Source: Brachypodium distachyon
Taxonomy: Eukaryota > Streptophyta > Magnoliopsida > Poales > Poaceae
NCBI RefSeq assembly: GCF_000005505.3
Contig: NC_016135.3
Span: 14,912,613 to 14,976,612 of the forward strand
DNA length: 64,000 nt
Direction of reading: 5' to 3'
The stretch's first letter is position 1; every line of letters starts with the position of its first letter. The translations under genes and the position numbers were made by a program. Below, one piece after another: positions 11,966 to 23,150 of the stretch. Under the pieces are notes generated by a model that was not told the DNA's origin, ran no database searches, and worked only from the letters and a program-made list of their open reading frames with translations.

Positions 11966-12133
11966 TGCAAGCTAGTACTCCAGTACTCCTACTCCACAGC
12001 AAAGAGGAAAGGGAGTGCTAAAATTGAAGCCTTGACTAAATCTCCCAAAACGGTCCTTACATCTTGGTACCGTTTATGCACTTCATTCATCCATGGTCCT
12101 GAACTCCTGACAAGACCAGCAAATCTTCCGTCC

Positions 12134-12997
12134 CTACGGCTCGAAATTGGCACCGGCAACACCAGTAGTGCCGCCCTCGGCGTGAGTACTAGAACTTGCT
12201 TGGTGGCAAGAACTCGTACTACTACTAGTACTGGCACCCACCTCACGCCTCCCTCTGCTCCACAGCCTCCTAATCGACCTCACCCTCGCCAAACCCCGCG
12301 ACTTCGCCGCGTCGCCTTCACGCGGCGCCAACGCCAGTGAATCCGTCTCCGGGACCTCGATGACATTGACAACCACCTCCGTTCCACCGGACGAGCTCGG
12401 GCCGCCGACGGTTCTTGCAGATGTCGCCACGTCGTCCTGGGAGGATCCGAAGAACAGCAGGTTGGCCGGCAGACGAATGGCGCCGCCGTAGTTCGCCGGC
12501 TCCGGCAGCACCGGAGGGAGAGCCAGCGGCGGCGGCAAGGCGTCCGGCTTGCCGACGTCGACCCGGCAGAGCGGGCAGGTCGGGTGGGAGCGCAGCCACA
12601 GGTCGACGCACTCGGCGTGGAAGCCGTGCCCGCACTTGGGCAGGAACCTGGCCGCCTCGCCGTCCCACAGCTCCCCGAGGCACACGGCGCACTCCTCCAT
12701 CTCCTGACCTGCCAAGTCTTTCGCGTTGTGCAATGTCACCGGCAACGACGCCCGCAGAGCCACCTGATCAACAACGCCTTGAACGACTCCGGAAGCAGCA
12801 GCAGCCGCGCCAGCGCCAACGGCGCCCTGTTGCCGGGCACCTTGCAGGCGATGGACCGTGACGTAGTGGTAGAGGACGAAGGCGAGGCCGAGGGCGACGA
12901 AGAGGAGCGCCACGCCGGAGAAGACGACGTCGCCGTCGACCACGGTGGTCGGAGTCGTCCGTGCACTCGCGAGGACGTCCCCCGGCAACGACGACAT
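12134..12997 (-). CDS. ATL-type RING-H2 finger E3 ubiquitin ligase
   Basis: A single-exon gene of 287 residues, ATG at 12,997. Residues about 24-48 form one transmembrane helix ([20 protein letters not shown]). Residues 76-87 resemble the GLD region of the ATL family, and the RING-H2 domain spans residues 103-144. Its zinc ligands are all present: C103, C106, C122, H124, H127, C130, C141 and C144, with the typical Trp (W134) before the last cysteine pair. The C-terminal third is serine-rich and disordered-looking. ATL proteins are membrane-anchored E3 ligases that transfer ubiquitin from an E2, often in defence or stress responses. The substrate cannot be told from sequence. Lack of introns is normal for this family. 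Confidence 0.93.
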   Translation of the reverse strand: MSSLPGDVLASARTTPTTVVDGDVVFSGVALLFVALGLAFVLYHYVTVHRLQGARQQGAVGAGAAAAASGVVQGVVDQVALRASLPVTLHNAKDLAGQEMEECAVCLGELWDGEAARFLPKCGHGFHAECVDLWLRSHPTCPLCRVDVGKPDALPPPLALPPVLPEPANYGGAIRLPANLLFFGSSQDDVATSARTVGGPSSSGGTEVVVNVIEVPETDSLALAPREGDAAKSRGLARVRSIRRLWSRGRREVGASTSSSTSSCHQASSSTHAEGGTTGVAGANFEP

Positions 12998-13440
12998 GTT
13001 GGCGTGCGCGCCCCTCCGCTCTGTTCAATCGGCTTGGGAGATTTATATGTTTCTTTTGTAATAGTTGTAGCTCTCTTATTCATATTTTTCTTTCATAGAG
13101 AGGGTTTGGTGCACTTGATCCGAGACCGGATGGATGGGTTTGGTGAGTTGGTGTATTGGCGTGGGTGAGTGTAGTACGTGTTTGAGTGGAGCTGATCTGC
13201 TGTCTGCTGATGATACATCACCCGGTATCGTTTCGGTCTAAATTAATCCGACAGTGTGCCACAGAGAGTGCGACCCTGGAATTTACGCTTGAACGAAAGT
13301 AGGAAATCAAAGACACCTGGATGGGCTAGAAAGGCCCCTTGACAAAATTAACCTTCGTAACTACAGTAAAAAATTGCAACTCAGACACATGTGCGGCTAC
13401 CGTAAATTAGTAATTTCCAAACTTTTACTACTTTCAGTTA
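12998..13440. other. Upstream region of the ATL gene, no gene seen
   Basis: Presumed promoter and 5' leader of the minus-strand RING gene. No other feature was recognised. Confidence 0.5.
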
Positions 13441-13765
13441 CAACACGTTTAGCAACCATGGTTTCATTTCATTTGGTAGCCAAATGAAATGAAATCCATT
13501 TTTTGATAGGATTTCATTTGGTTGAATTTGAATTTCTTGTTCAAAAATCATGTTTGTCTACCCACATGAATTTGTAGAGTGAGAGACAATTTCAAAAAAA
13601 TAATGGCTTTCGGAGAAGAATTAGGGTTAGTTTTAGTACAGTTACATGAAATTTGACATTGAATTTTTGTGGCCAATTCCGTGACAACCAACAAGTTCAT
13701 TTTTGAATTTCAAAATGAATTTCAGAATTCTAGACTCAAATGATGGGTGCCAAACGAGCTGTTAG
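13441..13765. mobile_element. Possible MITE with degenerate inverted ends
   Basis: The left end CGTTTAGCAACCAT and the complement of the right end CGTTTGGCACCCAT match at 12 of 14 positions. The interior is AT-rich and full of AAATGAAAT-like words. No clean target duplication was found, so the family is unknown. Confidence 0.35.
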
Positions 13766-14373
13766 AGTTTATTCTTAAATTCCAATAATATCTTTTGTTT
13801 AGTGTGCATACTATAGTTTTTGAAAGTTGGAATAGTAACCGGAGTCGGCCTATTGGGATGGACCGGTTTGGTTGTGAACCTCGGTCAATTTTTCTCTCTC
13901 TTATTGGGCCAAGATAAGTGGACTAGGTGCAGTATGTGGACAGGTTGGCCTGGCGCGGCTTTTCATGGTTATGATTTTGGGAAATGTGTAACAGTCTGAG
14001 AGCAACCTTTCTCCTTTTAAGTCCTTTTGAACTGTTTTGTAATTTAATTGTTGTCATCATCTGTCATGCTCATGTCATCATAATTATTTTGTCATGTCAT
14101 TAGCATCATGTCGCATGAAATAATTATTCGTTTGCATGAAATGTCACTTCTTTTGTGTTGTCGTGTGCTTGTCTTTTTGTTGTGTTTGCTAGAGCCTAAA
14201 ATTATTTTATAAAAATCCTAATTTGGTTTGGCAAAATAAATCCGTGTTTAATTAGACCTTCCTCTTGTTTCTTATTTTTATTGCGAAAAACTAAATTTGC
14301 AAAACCTGTATTTTTGTTGAAGCTTTTGTTAGCCCAAAAGCCCATTAAGCCAAACTCTAACCTTTGCTTTGCC

Positions 14374-14380
14374 TATAAAA
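14374..14380 (+). promoter_or_regulatory. TATA box of the LTR promoter
   Basis: TATAAAA within GCCTATAAAAAGCTAGCC, about 390 bp into the solo LTR, followed by a CT-rich stretch as expected near a retrotransposon transcription start. Confidence 0.55.
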
Positions 14381-14511
14381 AGCTAGCCCCTTCCTTTCTT
14401 TTCTTTTCTCCCTATTTTTTCCCTGGCCGCCGCCACTCTTCTTCTTCCTCCTTTCTTCTTCCTCCCGAAGAAATCCCCAGGCACCTCCTCCTCCAAGGCT
14501 GAGCTCCTTCC

Positions 14512-15252
14512 ATGGCCAAGCTCCCCAGCGCCGCTCGCCCGCGAGCCCCTCGCGCGCGCCGCTCCCCGCGCCCTCCTCTGCCGCGACCCGTTCTTGGCCG
14601 TGCCGCCCGAGGCGACCTCGCCGCCTGCTGCCTCTGCGCCCGAGCCGCCTCTCCCTGGTCGCCCCTCTCCGCGCGCGCCCTCCTCCCTCGGGCTCCTCAC
14701 CCCGTCGCCCGCGCCTTCGAGCTCCTCACCGGCCGCCTCCACCACGCCGGCGTCGCCCCCTCGTCTGCCTCCTCGCCCGAGCCGCCCGTCGCCCTCGCCT
14801 CCACTGCGCCTCTCCGCCTCCACCTGGCCGCCCGTGCGCCTCCTCTCCACCGAGCACCGCCTCCACCTAGTCGCCGCGTCCACCTCACCTTCCCCAAGCA
14901 CGGCGCTGCTACTCCCTTCCTCCAGCCCGCAGGCCCAGCATGCCCAAGCCCAAGCCCATGGCCCTTTTTCCCCTTTTCTTTTCTGTTTTCTAAAATTAAT
15001 AAAATCCTGACTTGTGGGCCCTGTTGGTCAGCGCCTTCGTGTGCACGCTGCCGCTGCTGTGTTGCCGCTGCTCCGCGTCGAGCCGCCTTGCTGCTGCACT
15101 TCGTCGACGCCCGCGAAGACCACATCGCTTTGGAGATGAAGCCGCGCGACTACATCGCCTACGTGAACAACTACTTCGTCTACGAGGACTACATCATTTA
15201 CGACGCCTACTTCCTCTACCATCGACTACGTCGTGGCACGCTACGAAGGTAG
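14512..15252 (+). CDS. LTR-internal ORF, 246 codons, probably not a functional protein
   Basis: Open from ATG 14,512 to a stop at 15,252, lying just downstream of the LTR TATA box. The first two thirds are Arg/Ala/Pro/Ser-rich and reflect GC-rich, CT-rich DNA. The end is acidic and tyrosine-rich (NNYFVYEDYIIYDAYF). It resembles no gag or other domain known to me. It is reported because it is long and correctly placed for translation from the LTR promoter; base composition alone could explain it. Confidence 0.2.
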   Translation: MAKLPSAARPRAPRARRSPRPPLPRPVLGRAARGDLAACCLCARAASPWSPLSARALLPRAPHPVARAFELLTGRLHHAGVAPSSASSPEPPVALASTAPLRLHLAARAPPLHRAPPPPSRRVHLTFPKHGAATPFLQPAGPACPSPSPWPFFPFSFLFSKINKILTCGPCWSAPSCARCRCCVAAAPRRAALLLHFVDAREDHIALEMKPRDYIAYVNNYFVYEDYIIYDAYFLYHRLRRGTLRR

Positions 15253-17497
15253 AATCTTAGAGCGACCGTTTCGTAGACCTGTAGACCCGTAGGTTGCGAG
15301 TGTCGATATGCCTGTGTTGTATGAGATGTCCGTGTTTGTATCGATAGTACTAGTTGCAGGTACCTCGTTGCCACCGGCGTGTGCAACCCCGACCTAGTCG
15401 GATCTTTGTGTTGTTCTTGTTTTAAAGCATGCATCGCACCTATCCATGTCATTGTCATGCATCTTAATACAACTATAATATTGTTGTGTGTAGTTAATCC
15501 ATTAAACTCTATTTCCTTGCATATGGAGTTGTATAGATGTTATGTGTAGTATTTTCGGACTCCATTTAACTTGATAAATTATATATCGGATTTACTTTCG
15601 GAATCCTTGATATGACATGCATCATCCCTATGTCACGCATCATTCTTTGATTGCGCATATTAATTACCATGTGTATCTTGTATGTTTATATTTTCCTTTT
15701 ATGTCGTGTATTTGCTTCTTACTCGCTAGTCTTCGATTCCTACGACGACGACTACGCTTGTGTTCTTCTTCCAAGATTCTTGCTCAATTTCGGGCAATTG
15801 AGTACTACAGGCAAGCAGCCATTCCTTGACCATATTGTTTATACCTATTGCCTCTCTCTCAATCTTGTATTAAGTTACGATCTCAATCTTGTCACGATGC
15901 TTCTAGGTTGCATAGCTTTAGTCAGCTCTATTCAAATGCCCGTTGTCTGGTTCCTTATCCTATTACCATGTCACATGTTTGCTTGTTGCCCTAGTTCTTG
16001 GTCATTAGATGTCATGCTTAATTTGCGAGTCTAGTATTCTTATATCTGGGGTTCCACAATTGCTACATCCACATGCTACTTTATGTTAATTGCAACTATT
16101 TAACTATGATATGATATTAAACTGTAACAAGGCAACAATGGGAGGCCGCGCTCTAACGCATTGGTGTTTTGTTCCATTGGCACCGACCAAAGGACTGAGT
16201 TCTCATTTTCGCCGATCCAAGAAACTTCGCGCTATCGCTCGTGGGAGAATATATGAGTTCCCCCTAGGCTTAGTACTCGTTTCATAGCTCTTCCAGGGGC
16301 CACATAGTTCGGGCGTTCCATTTGGCATTTGCATTGCATGCACACAGAGATTTGTGGACACTTGTTGGTGACTTTGCATATAGGATTGCGGCACTAGTCT
16401 GTAGTGGTCATTCTGCGGACACTGAACCACTACCAGCTGTCCTCGCAACTCTTGAGTCCGTACGACGCTTCGGCCGAGCTCTCGTTTCGGATTAGATTCA
16501 GTTGACTGGTCCCCTGGATTAGTTCTGGGGATTGGAAACGTCGTGTCGCCCAATCCTGCCGACACACGTCTTTGTGTGTGTCCTACTCGAGTGACAATAA
16601 GGGTTGGACGAACGTGTACGGGTAAATTGGCACACCCTGCAGGGATAAATCTTTCGAAAAGCCGTGTCCGCGGTTATGGACGACTTGGTTGGTCATTACT
16701 TGATCATAGAGAACTTAATCGCTTTAATCAACTTAATCTCATAAACTTGAGTAGTAATTAGCCTTAATCATGGATATGCTTAAAACTGCTTAAGTGTGAG
16801 TACCTTTGGATCAGTTCCTCACAAGGGGTTGAGGGGGTGGTAAGAGGTTGTGTTTGGTTGGTGTTAGTTATTAGAAGAACATCTCACTTAGTAGACGCTT
16901 CTCATCCTCTCATTAGACGTTGTTATTAGAGTGTCTCTACAGATATCTGCTGCTGCATAACCCCACTTTACCGTCTTTTGAGACATGTTGCATACTAGCA
17001 TAGATCTCCCCGTAAGTCTTGTGAGTACTTTGTACTCAGTTGCTTTGCAACGTTGTTTTCTTCAGAGGTTCCAGCAGAGCAGGTGAGCCGCTAGCTTCTT
17101 CGTGGAGCACGACGTTGGATTCGATGTTCAGCCAGGAGATCCAAATTAGGGTTCTGAGACTCGTGGCGGGTTTCTTTTCAGCTTCCAGCCTCTTCAGGCC
17201 ATGCTGTATTCTTGTCCGTTCTCGGGCATAATTTGACTTCCGCTGATGTAATGATGTAATGTTGGGACACGTGTCCTTTGTTTCTAAGAATTCTTATTCT
17301 GCTCCTCGTACGAGCTTTGTAATTACTCTCTTCTGTAGAGTTTTGGTAATGATATTCATGTTGCAAAACCCTGCGATGAGCACATTAATGCATGTATGTA
17401 TTGAAGTGTTTATCGTAGGTTAAAAACCTGGGGCTTGAATTATGCAAAGGTTAGTAACTTGGGGTTAAATTGCATAATTCCGGTTCGGGATCTTACA

Positions 17498-18284
17498 AAA
17501 TGCCCCCCAAAAAAAAAATATTTGGGAAATGTCGAAGGCCTTACCATCCCATTCGATGGACGTAATTTTCGTCGACAAACAACCATATTTTGATTTTTAT
17601 TTTTTTGGTCAGACACGCGTAGGTTATTATGTTGATGGAAACTGGCCTGGATAACATTGATTGGCTAGGCCATAGCGTCTTCGTGATAGACACAATTATG
17701 GAACGGGAGGTCCGTCCAAATCTGGCTACAGTACCCATTCAATGTCTGGTTTTGTGTCTATTATATACTTAAAGCAATATGAAGGATACGTGGAGCCTCC
17801 ACGTTGATCTACATCATTCTAATTATTTTCACCGTTGGATATGAGATTAAGAGTCCACGTTTCAACACGTTATGTTGGGTTCCTAAAAAGAACATGTTAT
17901 GTTGGAAAAAAAAACTGCTAAAACAGACAGAACCATTGTTACGTACCCAGAGATCGAATCCCACGCCTCCCAGGCTCCCACGTACATTAGCTTTTTCTTT
18001 TTCTTTTTGAGCTGCATATACGTTAGCTTTTGGCCTTAGTTCTTTATATGGGATTCAATACCAGATCGATCCCGCTTCCCACAAATCAGTACAAAATTCC
18101 AATTGATCGAAACAACTAAATAAAATAACAAGCAATCTTCCCCGTAAAAAAAACAATGTTTTTTTCTCTAAAATTCCAATTGATCGAAACAACTAAAATG
18201 ACGACTATAATTTTGAATAAACCGAAAACTATGTCAAAAATGTTTGAAGCAAACTTCTCTAACTGCCTCATTCGCATCTTGATA
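17498..18284. other. Intergenic with a second Helitron-like 5' end at 17,757
   Basis: The sequence TCTATTATATACTTAAAGCA at 17,757 resembles the Helitron start at 18,285, but it is not preceded by A and has no 3' end of its own. It is probably a truncated relative. No gene was recognised. Confidence 0.4.
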
Positions 18285-20421
18285 TCTATTATATACTAAA
18301 TAAAAGCAATATGATTTTCTCCAAATATCATGTAACAGAACGTTAGAAGATCAAACATGCATAAGCTGGACTATCCTTTTAAGTTTTACTAAGCCGCATG
18401 AGCCGGCCACCCTAGCGGAAGAAAACTTGAGATCGTTGACGCGCGGTGGCCAGACACACCCCTCACAAGAAAGGTTGCCATGCCATTGAATCGTCGCCGA
18501 ACCAATGAGCAAGAGGACAAAAGGCACGAAATCACGAACCGTGAGATCCACAATCTTCATGTAATATATGATGATAGCCACACCAGAAAAAGGATGGAGT
18601 TGGAAGACCATCAATCCATGCACCGTTGTTTCCACCGTAGACCGCCGCCGCTAAGAACACACAAAACCTTACAAAAAAAGGTACTACTAATACAATGGCC
18701 AGACGTTGATCCGTGATTTCCCACACCTCCAGGCGCCCAATAGGCTATAAAAGACGTGGGGAACCGATAAAAATGGAAACCTGGTCAAGATTTAATGAGG
18801 ATGACATATTTGATTTGATTGATGTGCTAGAAATAAACATCACGGGATGGCATATTTGATTTCATTGATGAGTTAGAAATAAACATCGCGTAGGGCCATT
18901 ACAAATTAATAAAAGGGTGCAAGGTAGCTGCCGGACGTGATTTGCAACTAGAGCTATATGCTTACGTGAATCACGTCTGACATGATTTTCAAGATAATTT
19001 TTCTTTCTAAAAAATAAATTTACACGATCAATAACAATTTGTGTTTTAAATATGCATGCATTTTTTTCACGACCATGATTTATGCTAGGGAAACATTATG
19101 TTTGATCGATGAAAGGAAACATTCTGATTGATAAATAAAAGTATATTTTCTTTACACTACCAGAAACAAAATTACGCAGTAGCGAAAACAATGTTTTGGT
19201 GTAATAAATAAAGGTTCATCGATACAAATTCATTTGACGGGTGTTCTAGCAACCGTATGTATGTTTGCGAAAGGAAATTGTCATATATTAAAGCAACTAG
19301 CTCTTACAGTACTATATTCAATTGACCAAAAATAAAATTACACAACTCCTTGAGGAAAAATGACTTCGGACTTCCAAACCACGTCGAAGCTATGACAATG
19401 TTTTTGACGTACGAGCCGGGATATAACCGATTTGAGCCAGAAGACACCCGTGATATTGATCTGAGAAGCAGACCATCATTCCAAAAGGCGACGACGATGG
19501 TTGGATGACCATTGTAAATTCAGCCAATCAGATCAGTCGAGACCTAACCTTACTAGCTCCGAGGCGAAACTGAAGTTTGACAAACCTCGCCAATCAGAAA
19601 AAATGCGCACATACAGAACACGAACACACGGAAACGAATCGACTATTTCATAAGAGTCGCCATCAACGAGATCGTCACTGATGAGGTGGATCATTAGTCG
19701 AGAAAACCTAATTCTTAAACCGCACGGCGCCACAATATCCACCATAGCGTCACAGCCGAGGAACCAAACCTAACTCTAAGAAGCCTAACTACCAGCCCTC
19801 AAACTGGTCGGAGTCCCACCCCTCCTGCTGTAGCGGCAAACAGGGAGGAGGGGACGTCCGCAACGCTTGCGGGAAGCAGTGGTGCGAAAATGCTGTTTTG
19901 GAACAGAAGCGGATAGGGTTTCTGGAGATAGTACCTTTTTATTTTGACGAGTTATGAAAACCTTACGCAAGACGTCATGTCAACGACATATGATGAAGAG
20001 TTCGCCGAAATGCATGGAGGATATGGCTATTGTGACTTCACACATGAGTGAGATCATCTATCATTGATAACTACCACCCCTCCTACCTGGCAAATGGGGG
20101 AGAAGGGGACCTTCACAGCTCCTGCGGGAAGCAGTGGAGCGGAAATGCTTTTTTTGAATAGAAGCGGTTTCTGGAGATAGATATCTTTTTATTTTGATGA
20201 GTTATGTAAATCTTATGCAAGACACATCATCGACATATGGTGAAGAGTTCGCCGAAATGCACGGAGGATATGGCTATTGTGACTTCACGTATGAGTGAGA
20301 GACACCTATCATTGATAAGTGTTTTAAAGTAAATATAGAAATACGTATATGCAGCAAATACAAAAAATATTGTAAAGACGTTTCCCGCGCAATTGCGCGG
20401 GACACCTTGCTAGAATGCTAG
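18285..20421 (+). mobile_element. Helitron, non-autonomous
   Basis: The 5' end is TCTATTATATACTAAATAAA, preceded by A (18,284). The 3' end has the perfect palindrome CCCGCGCAATTGCGCGGG at 20,384-20,401, followed by CTAG at 20,410-20,413 and again at 20,418-20,421. The second CTAG is followed by T, which fits A/T insertion with no target duplication, but the first has the more usual short spacing to the hairpin, so the true end may be either. No Rep/helicase frame is present. The interior includes repeat-derived sequence shared with 45.1-46.4 kb and a tandem duplication. Confidence 0.72.
19815..20318 (+). repeat. Direct tandem duplication inside the Helitron (256 + 246 bp)
   Basis: Unit 1 (19,815-20,070) and unit 2 (20,073-20,318) both begin CCACCCCTCCT and end TATCATTGATAA. 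They share long blocks such as GAAGAGTTCGCCGAAATGCA and GGAGGATATGGCTATTGTGA. The second copy lies directly before the Helitron 3' hairpin. Confidence 0.85.
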
Positions 20422-20452
20422 TTTTCGCAAATAAAAAGAAGTCTATTTCGTA

Positions 20453-20519
20453 CTCTCTCCGTTCCGAATTAACTAACGTCTTATACAAATCCACGTCCGT
20501 TAATACGGGACGGAGGGAG
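20453..20519. mobile_element. Short Stowaway-type MITE (67 bp)
   Basis: CTCTCTCCGTTCCG on the left and CGGGACGGAGGGAG on the right are inverted, flanked by TA on both sides (20,451-20,452 and 20,520-20,521). It is much shorter than most Stowaways, so probably internally deleted. Confidence 0.75.
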
Positions 20520-20521
20520 TA

Positions 20522-21592
20522 CTTAGCGCAGTGGAAATTCTGTTCCCACCCAAGATAGCAAAGTGATCGAATTCGATTGGAAGGAACTCCGTATTTAGAA
20601 ACGGAGGGAATACACCAAAATTTATCTATCCGTAAACAGCGAATTGGCAGCGCGCGTGCACTGACTATCCGTAGACTCCAGTGTGGTCGATCGGGACGGC
20701 AATCCATTCCGATGGTGTATGATTGTTAGCGCAGGTGCCGTCGACACGCCGGAAGCGCGCTCGGGCATACGTGGTACCACCCAGAGGAAACAGCCAAAAA
20801 AAACTTGAGACCGTGACCGTGAGAGCCACGGCTATATGCATGTTTCTTTCTCCCTGCCTTCAGGAACCCAGATTTCGTTTGCTGTGATCTCATTCATGAC
20901 GTCCGCGACGGTGCCAGCGGCCGGCTCCGTAGCTCGCCGTGGCTGCCAGCCAGAGGTCGAGGCCGTTCTTGGCGCCTTGCCAGACCGTTATATGGAAACG
21001 TCGACGCACGGCCATACAGGATCTTTCTTGTCTTTGTGTTACCTGATGTATTAAACCGTTCAACAATGTTGCCGCGCGTAGTGCCCGTTTTCTAAAAAGC
21101 AATGTTCCAGGCAGTACAACATCAAGCTTAATAAACCACCAGCTAAAACAAAGCTTATAAACCACTGGAAATGCTTAATTGGGACTATTATCACCATGCA
21201 CAAGATCAGTATACCGAATAATAATGCATGGAAGAAGCGCATATAGCACGCGCCAATCAGTCGCGCGCATGCAGGCAGCATGCCCACCTTGTTGGAATGC
21301 AGCAAAGTCCGAAAGGCCCCATGACCGAGTGGCGCCGCCGCAACCCCAACAAATTTACACGCCGTACAAAACAAAATCGCACCGATCTCGAGGCGCACAC
21401 TCTATAATTCCACGTTCCGTGCCCCGCAGACACCAATAATTTCCGAGCACGGGCAAACGTGCACGGCTGTACCCAGCTACATATACACCGTACCACCTGA
21501 CGAGCTCAAGTGGCTCAAGGCTCGAGAAGCAGAGTGCGTTCAACGTGGTATATAGTGAGAGAGAGACGGTGATCTTTGCTGAGCCAGCAGCC
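20522..21592. other. Upstream region of the UGT gene
   Basis: No gene was recognised. A TATATAG at about 21,549 is only some 45 bp from the UGT start codon, so its use as a TATA box is doubtful. Confidence 0.45.
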
Positions 21593-23150
21593 ATGGCGGG
21601 GACGTCGTTGCCGGCGTCGGAGAGGCCGCCGCACGCCGTGATGATCCCGTACCCGGCGCAGGGCCACGTGACGCCGATGCTGAAGCTCGCCAAGCTGCTC
21701 CACGCCCGGGGCTTCCACGTCACCTTCGTCAACAACGAGTTCAACCAACGCCGCCTGCAGCGCGCGCAGGGCGGCGGTCCCGGCGCGCTCGACGGCGCGC
21801 CCGGATTCCGCTTCGCCACCATCGACGACGGCCTCCCTCGCTCGGACCGCGACGCCCAGCAGGACGTCCCTTCGCTGTGCCGCTCCACCATGACCACCTG
21901 CCTCCCCAGGTTCAAGGCGCTCATCGCCAGGCTCAACGAAGACGCCGATGGCGCCGCGCCGCCCGTGACATGCGTCGTCGGCGACAGCACCATGACCTTC
22001 GCCCTCCGCGCTGCTAAGGAGCTCGGCCTCCGCTGCGCCACGCTCTGGACCGCCAGCGCCTGCGGCTTCATGGGGTACGCCCACTACAAGGACCTTGTCC
22101 AACGTGGTCTCTTCCCTCTCAAAGGTATATACGGGCATATGGCAGAAAAAAATGAGTAAACAAAGAAATTACCCACTTGAGATCGATGATGAAAGTTCCG
22201 TTTTGGGTGCAGACGAGGCGCAGTTGAGCAATGGGTACCTGGACACGACAGTGGACTGGATACCGGGGTTGCCGAAGGACCTGCGGCTGCGGGACTTGCC
22301 AAGCTTCGTGCGCAGCACCGACCCGGACGACATCATGTTCAACTTCTTCGTCCACGAGACGGCCGGCATGGCGCAGGCGTCCGGGGTGGTCATCAACACC
22401 TTCGACGAGCTGGACGCGCCGCTGCTGGGCGCCATGTCGAAGCTCCTGCCGCCGGTCTACACCGTGGGGCCGCTCCATCTCACGGTGCGGAACAACGTGC
22501 CAGCGGAGAGCCCGGTGGCCGGCATCGACTCCAGCCTCTGGATTCAGCAGCAGGACGCGCCGCTCCGGTGGCTCGACGGCCGGGCGCCGGGCTCCGTGGT
22601 GTACGTCAACTTCGGGAGCATCACGGTGATGTCGAACGAGCACCTGCTGGAGTTCGCGTGGGGACTGGCCAACACCGGCTACGCCTTCCTCTGGAACGTG
22701 CGGCCGGACCTCGTCCGGGGCGACGAGGCCGCCCTGCCGCCGGAGTTCTCCGCGGCCACGGCGGGGCGGAGCATGCTGACGACGTGGTGCCCGCAGGAGA
22801 AGGTGCTGGAGCACGAGGCCGTGGGGGTGTTCCTCACGCACTCCGGCTGGAACTCCACGCTCGAGAGCATCTGCGGCGGGGTCCCCATGGTTTGCTGGCC
22901 GTTCTTCGCCGAGCAGCAGACCAACTGCCGGTTCAAGCGCACGGAGTGGGGAATTGGGGTGGAGGTGCCCGACGAGGTGAGGAGAGACGAGGTGGAGGCC
23001 ATGATACGGGAGGCCATGGAGGGGGAGAAAGGCCGCGACATGCGGCGGCGCGTGCTGGAGCTCCGGGACAGCGCGCTGGCCTCGGCCAAGCCTGGCGGCC
23101 GCTCCATGTGCAATGTTGATAGGCTCATTCAGGAAGTGTTGCTTGCTTGA
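21593..23150 (+). CDS. UGT85: UDP-glycosyltransferase, UGT85 type
   Basis: Family 1 glycosyltransferase, moving a sugar, usually glucose from UDP-glucose, onto a small acceptor in the cytosol. Exon 1 is 21,593-22,124, exon 2 is 22,213-23,150 and the 88-bp intron is GT/AG; the product is 489 residues, a normal length. ATG 21,593 is the first in-frame ATG. The catalytic His is H25 in YPAQGHVTPM. The intron lies after GLFPLK and before DEAQLSNGYLDT, the position conserved in UGT85 genes. The PSPG donor-binding box is residues 369-412, starting WCPQEKVLEH and ending FFAEQ; the final Gln favours UDP-glucose. UGT85 members act on cyanohydrins, cytokinins, terpenols and other acceptors; the acceptor here cannot be told. 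Its 3' end is tandemly duplicated downstream. Confidence 0.95.

Larger units (their letters stand above)
13987..17497 (+). mobile_element. Solo LTR of a retrotransposon, 3511 bp
   Basis: It starts TGTAACAG and ends TCTTACA, giving the inverted TGTAA/TTACA boundary of an LTR. It is flanked by a perfect 5-bp target duplication, AAATG, at 13,982-13,986 and 17,498-17,502. No second LTR, primer-binding site or polyprotein is present, so this is a solo LTR left by recombination between two LTRs. A TATA-like TATAAAA at 14,374 and a CT-rich leader fix the plus orientation. The length is unusually large for an LTR. The element family was not identified; a gypsy-type origin is a guess from length. Confidence 0.88.

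Noticed and set aside
19154..19190. CACTACCAGAAAC at 19,157 as a CACTA element start
   Set aside because: No matching 3' terminus or subterminal array was found downstream; a short match only.
21300..21345. tRNA-like words (GACCGAGTGGCG) upstream of the UGT gene
   Set aside because: No acceptor stem, anticodon arm or B box could be assembled.
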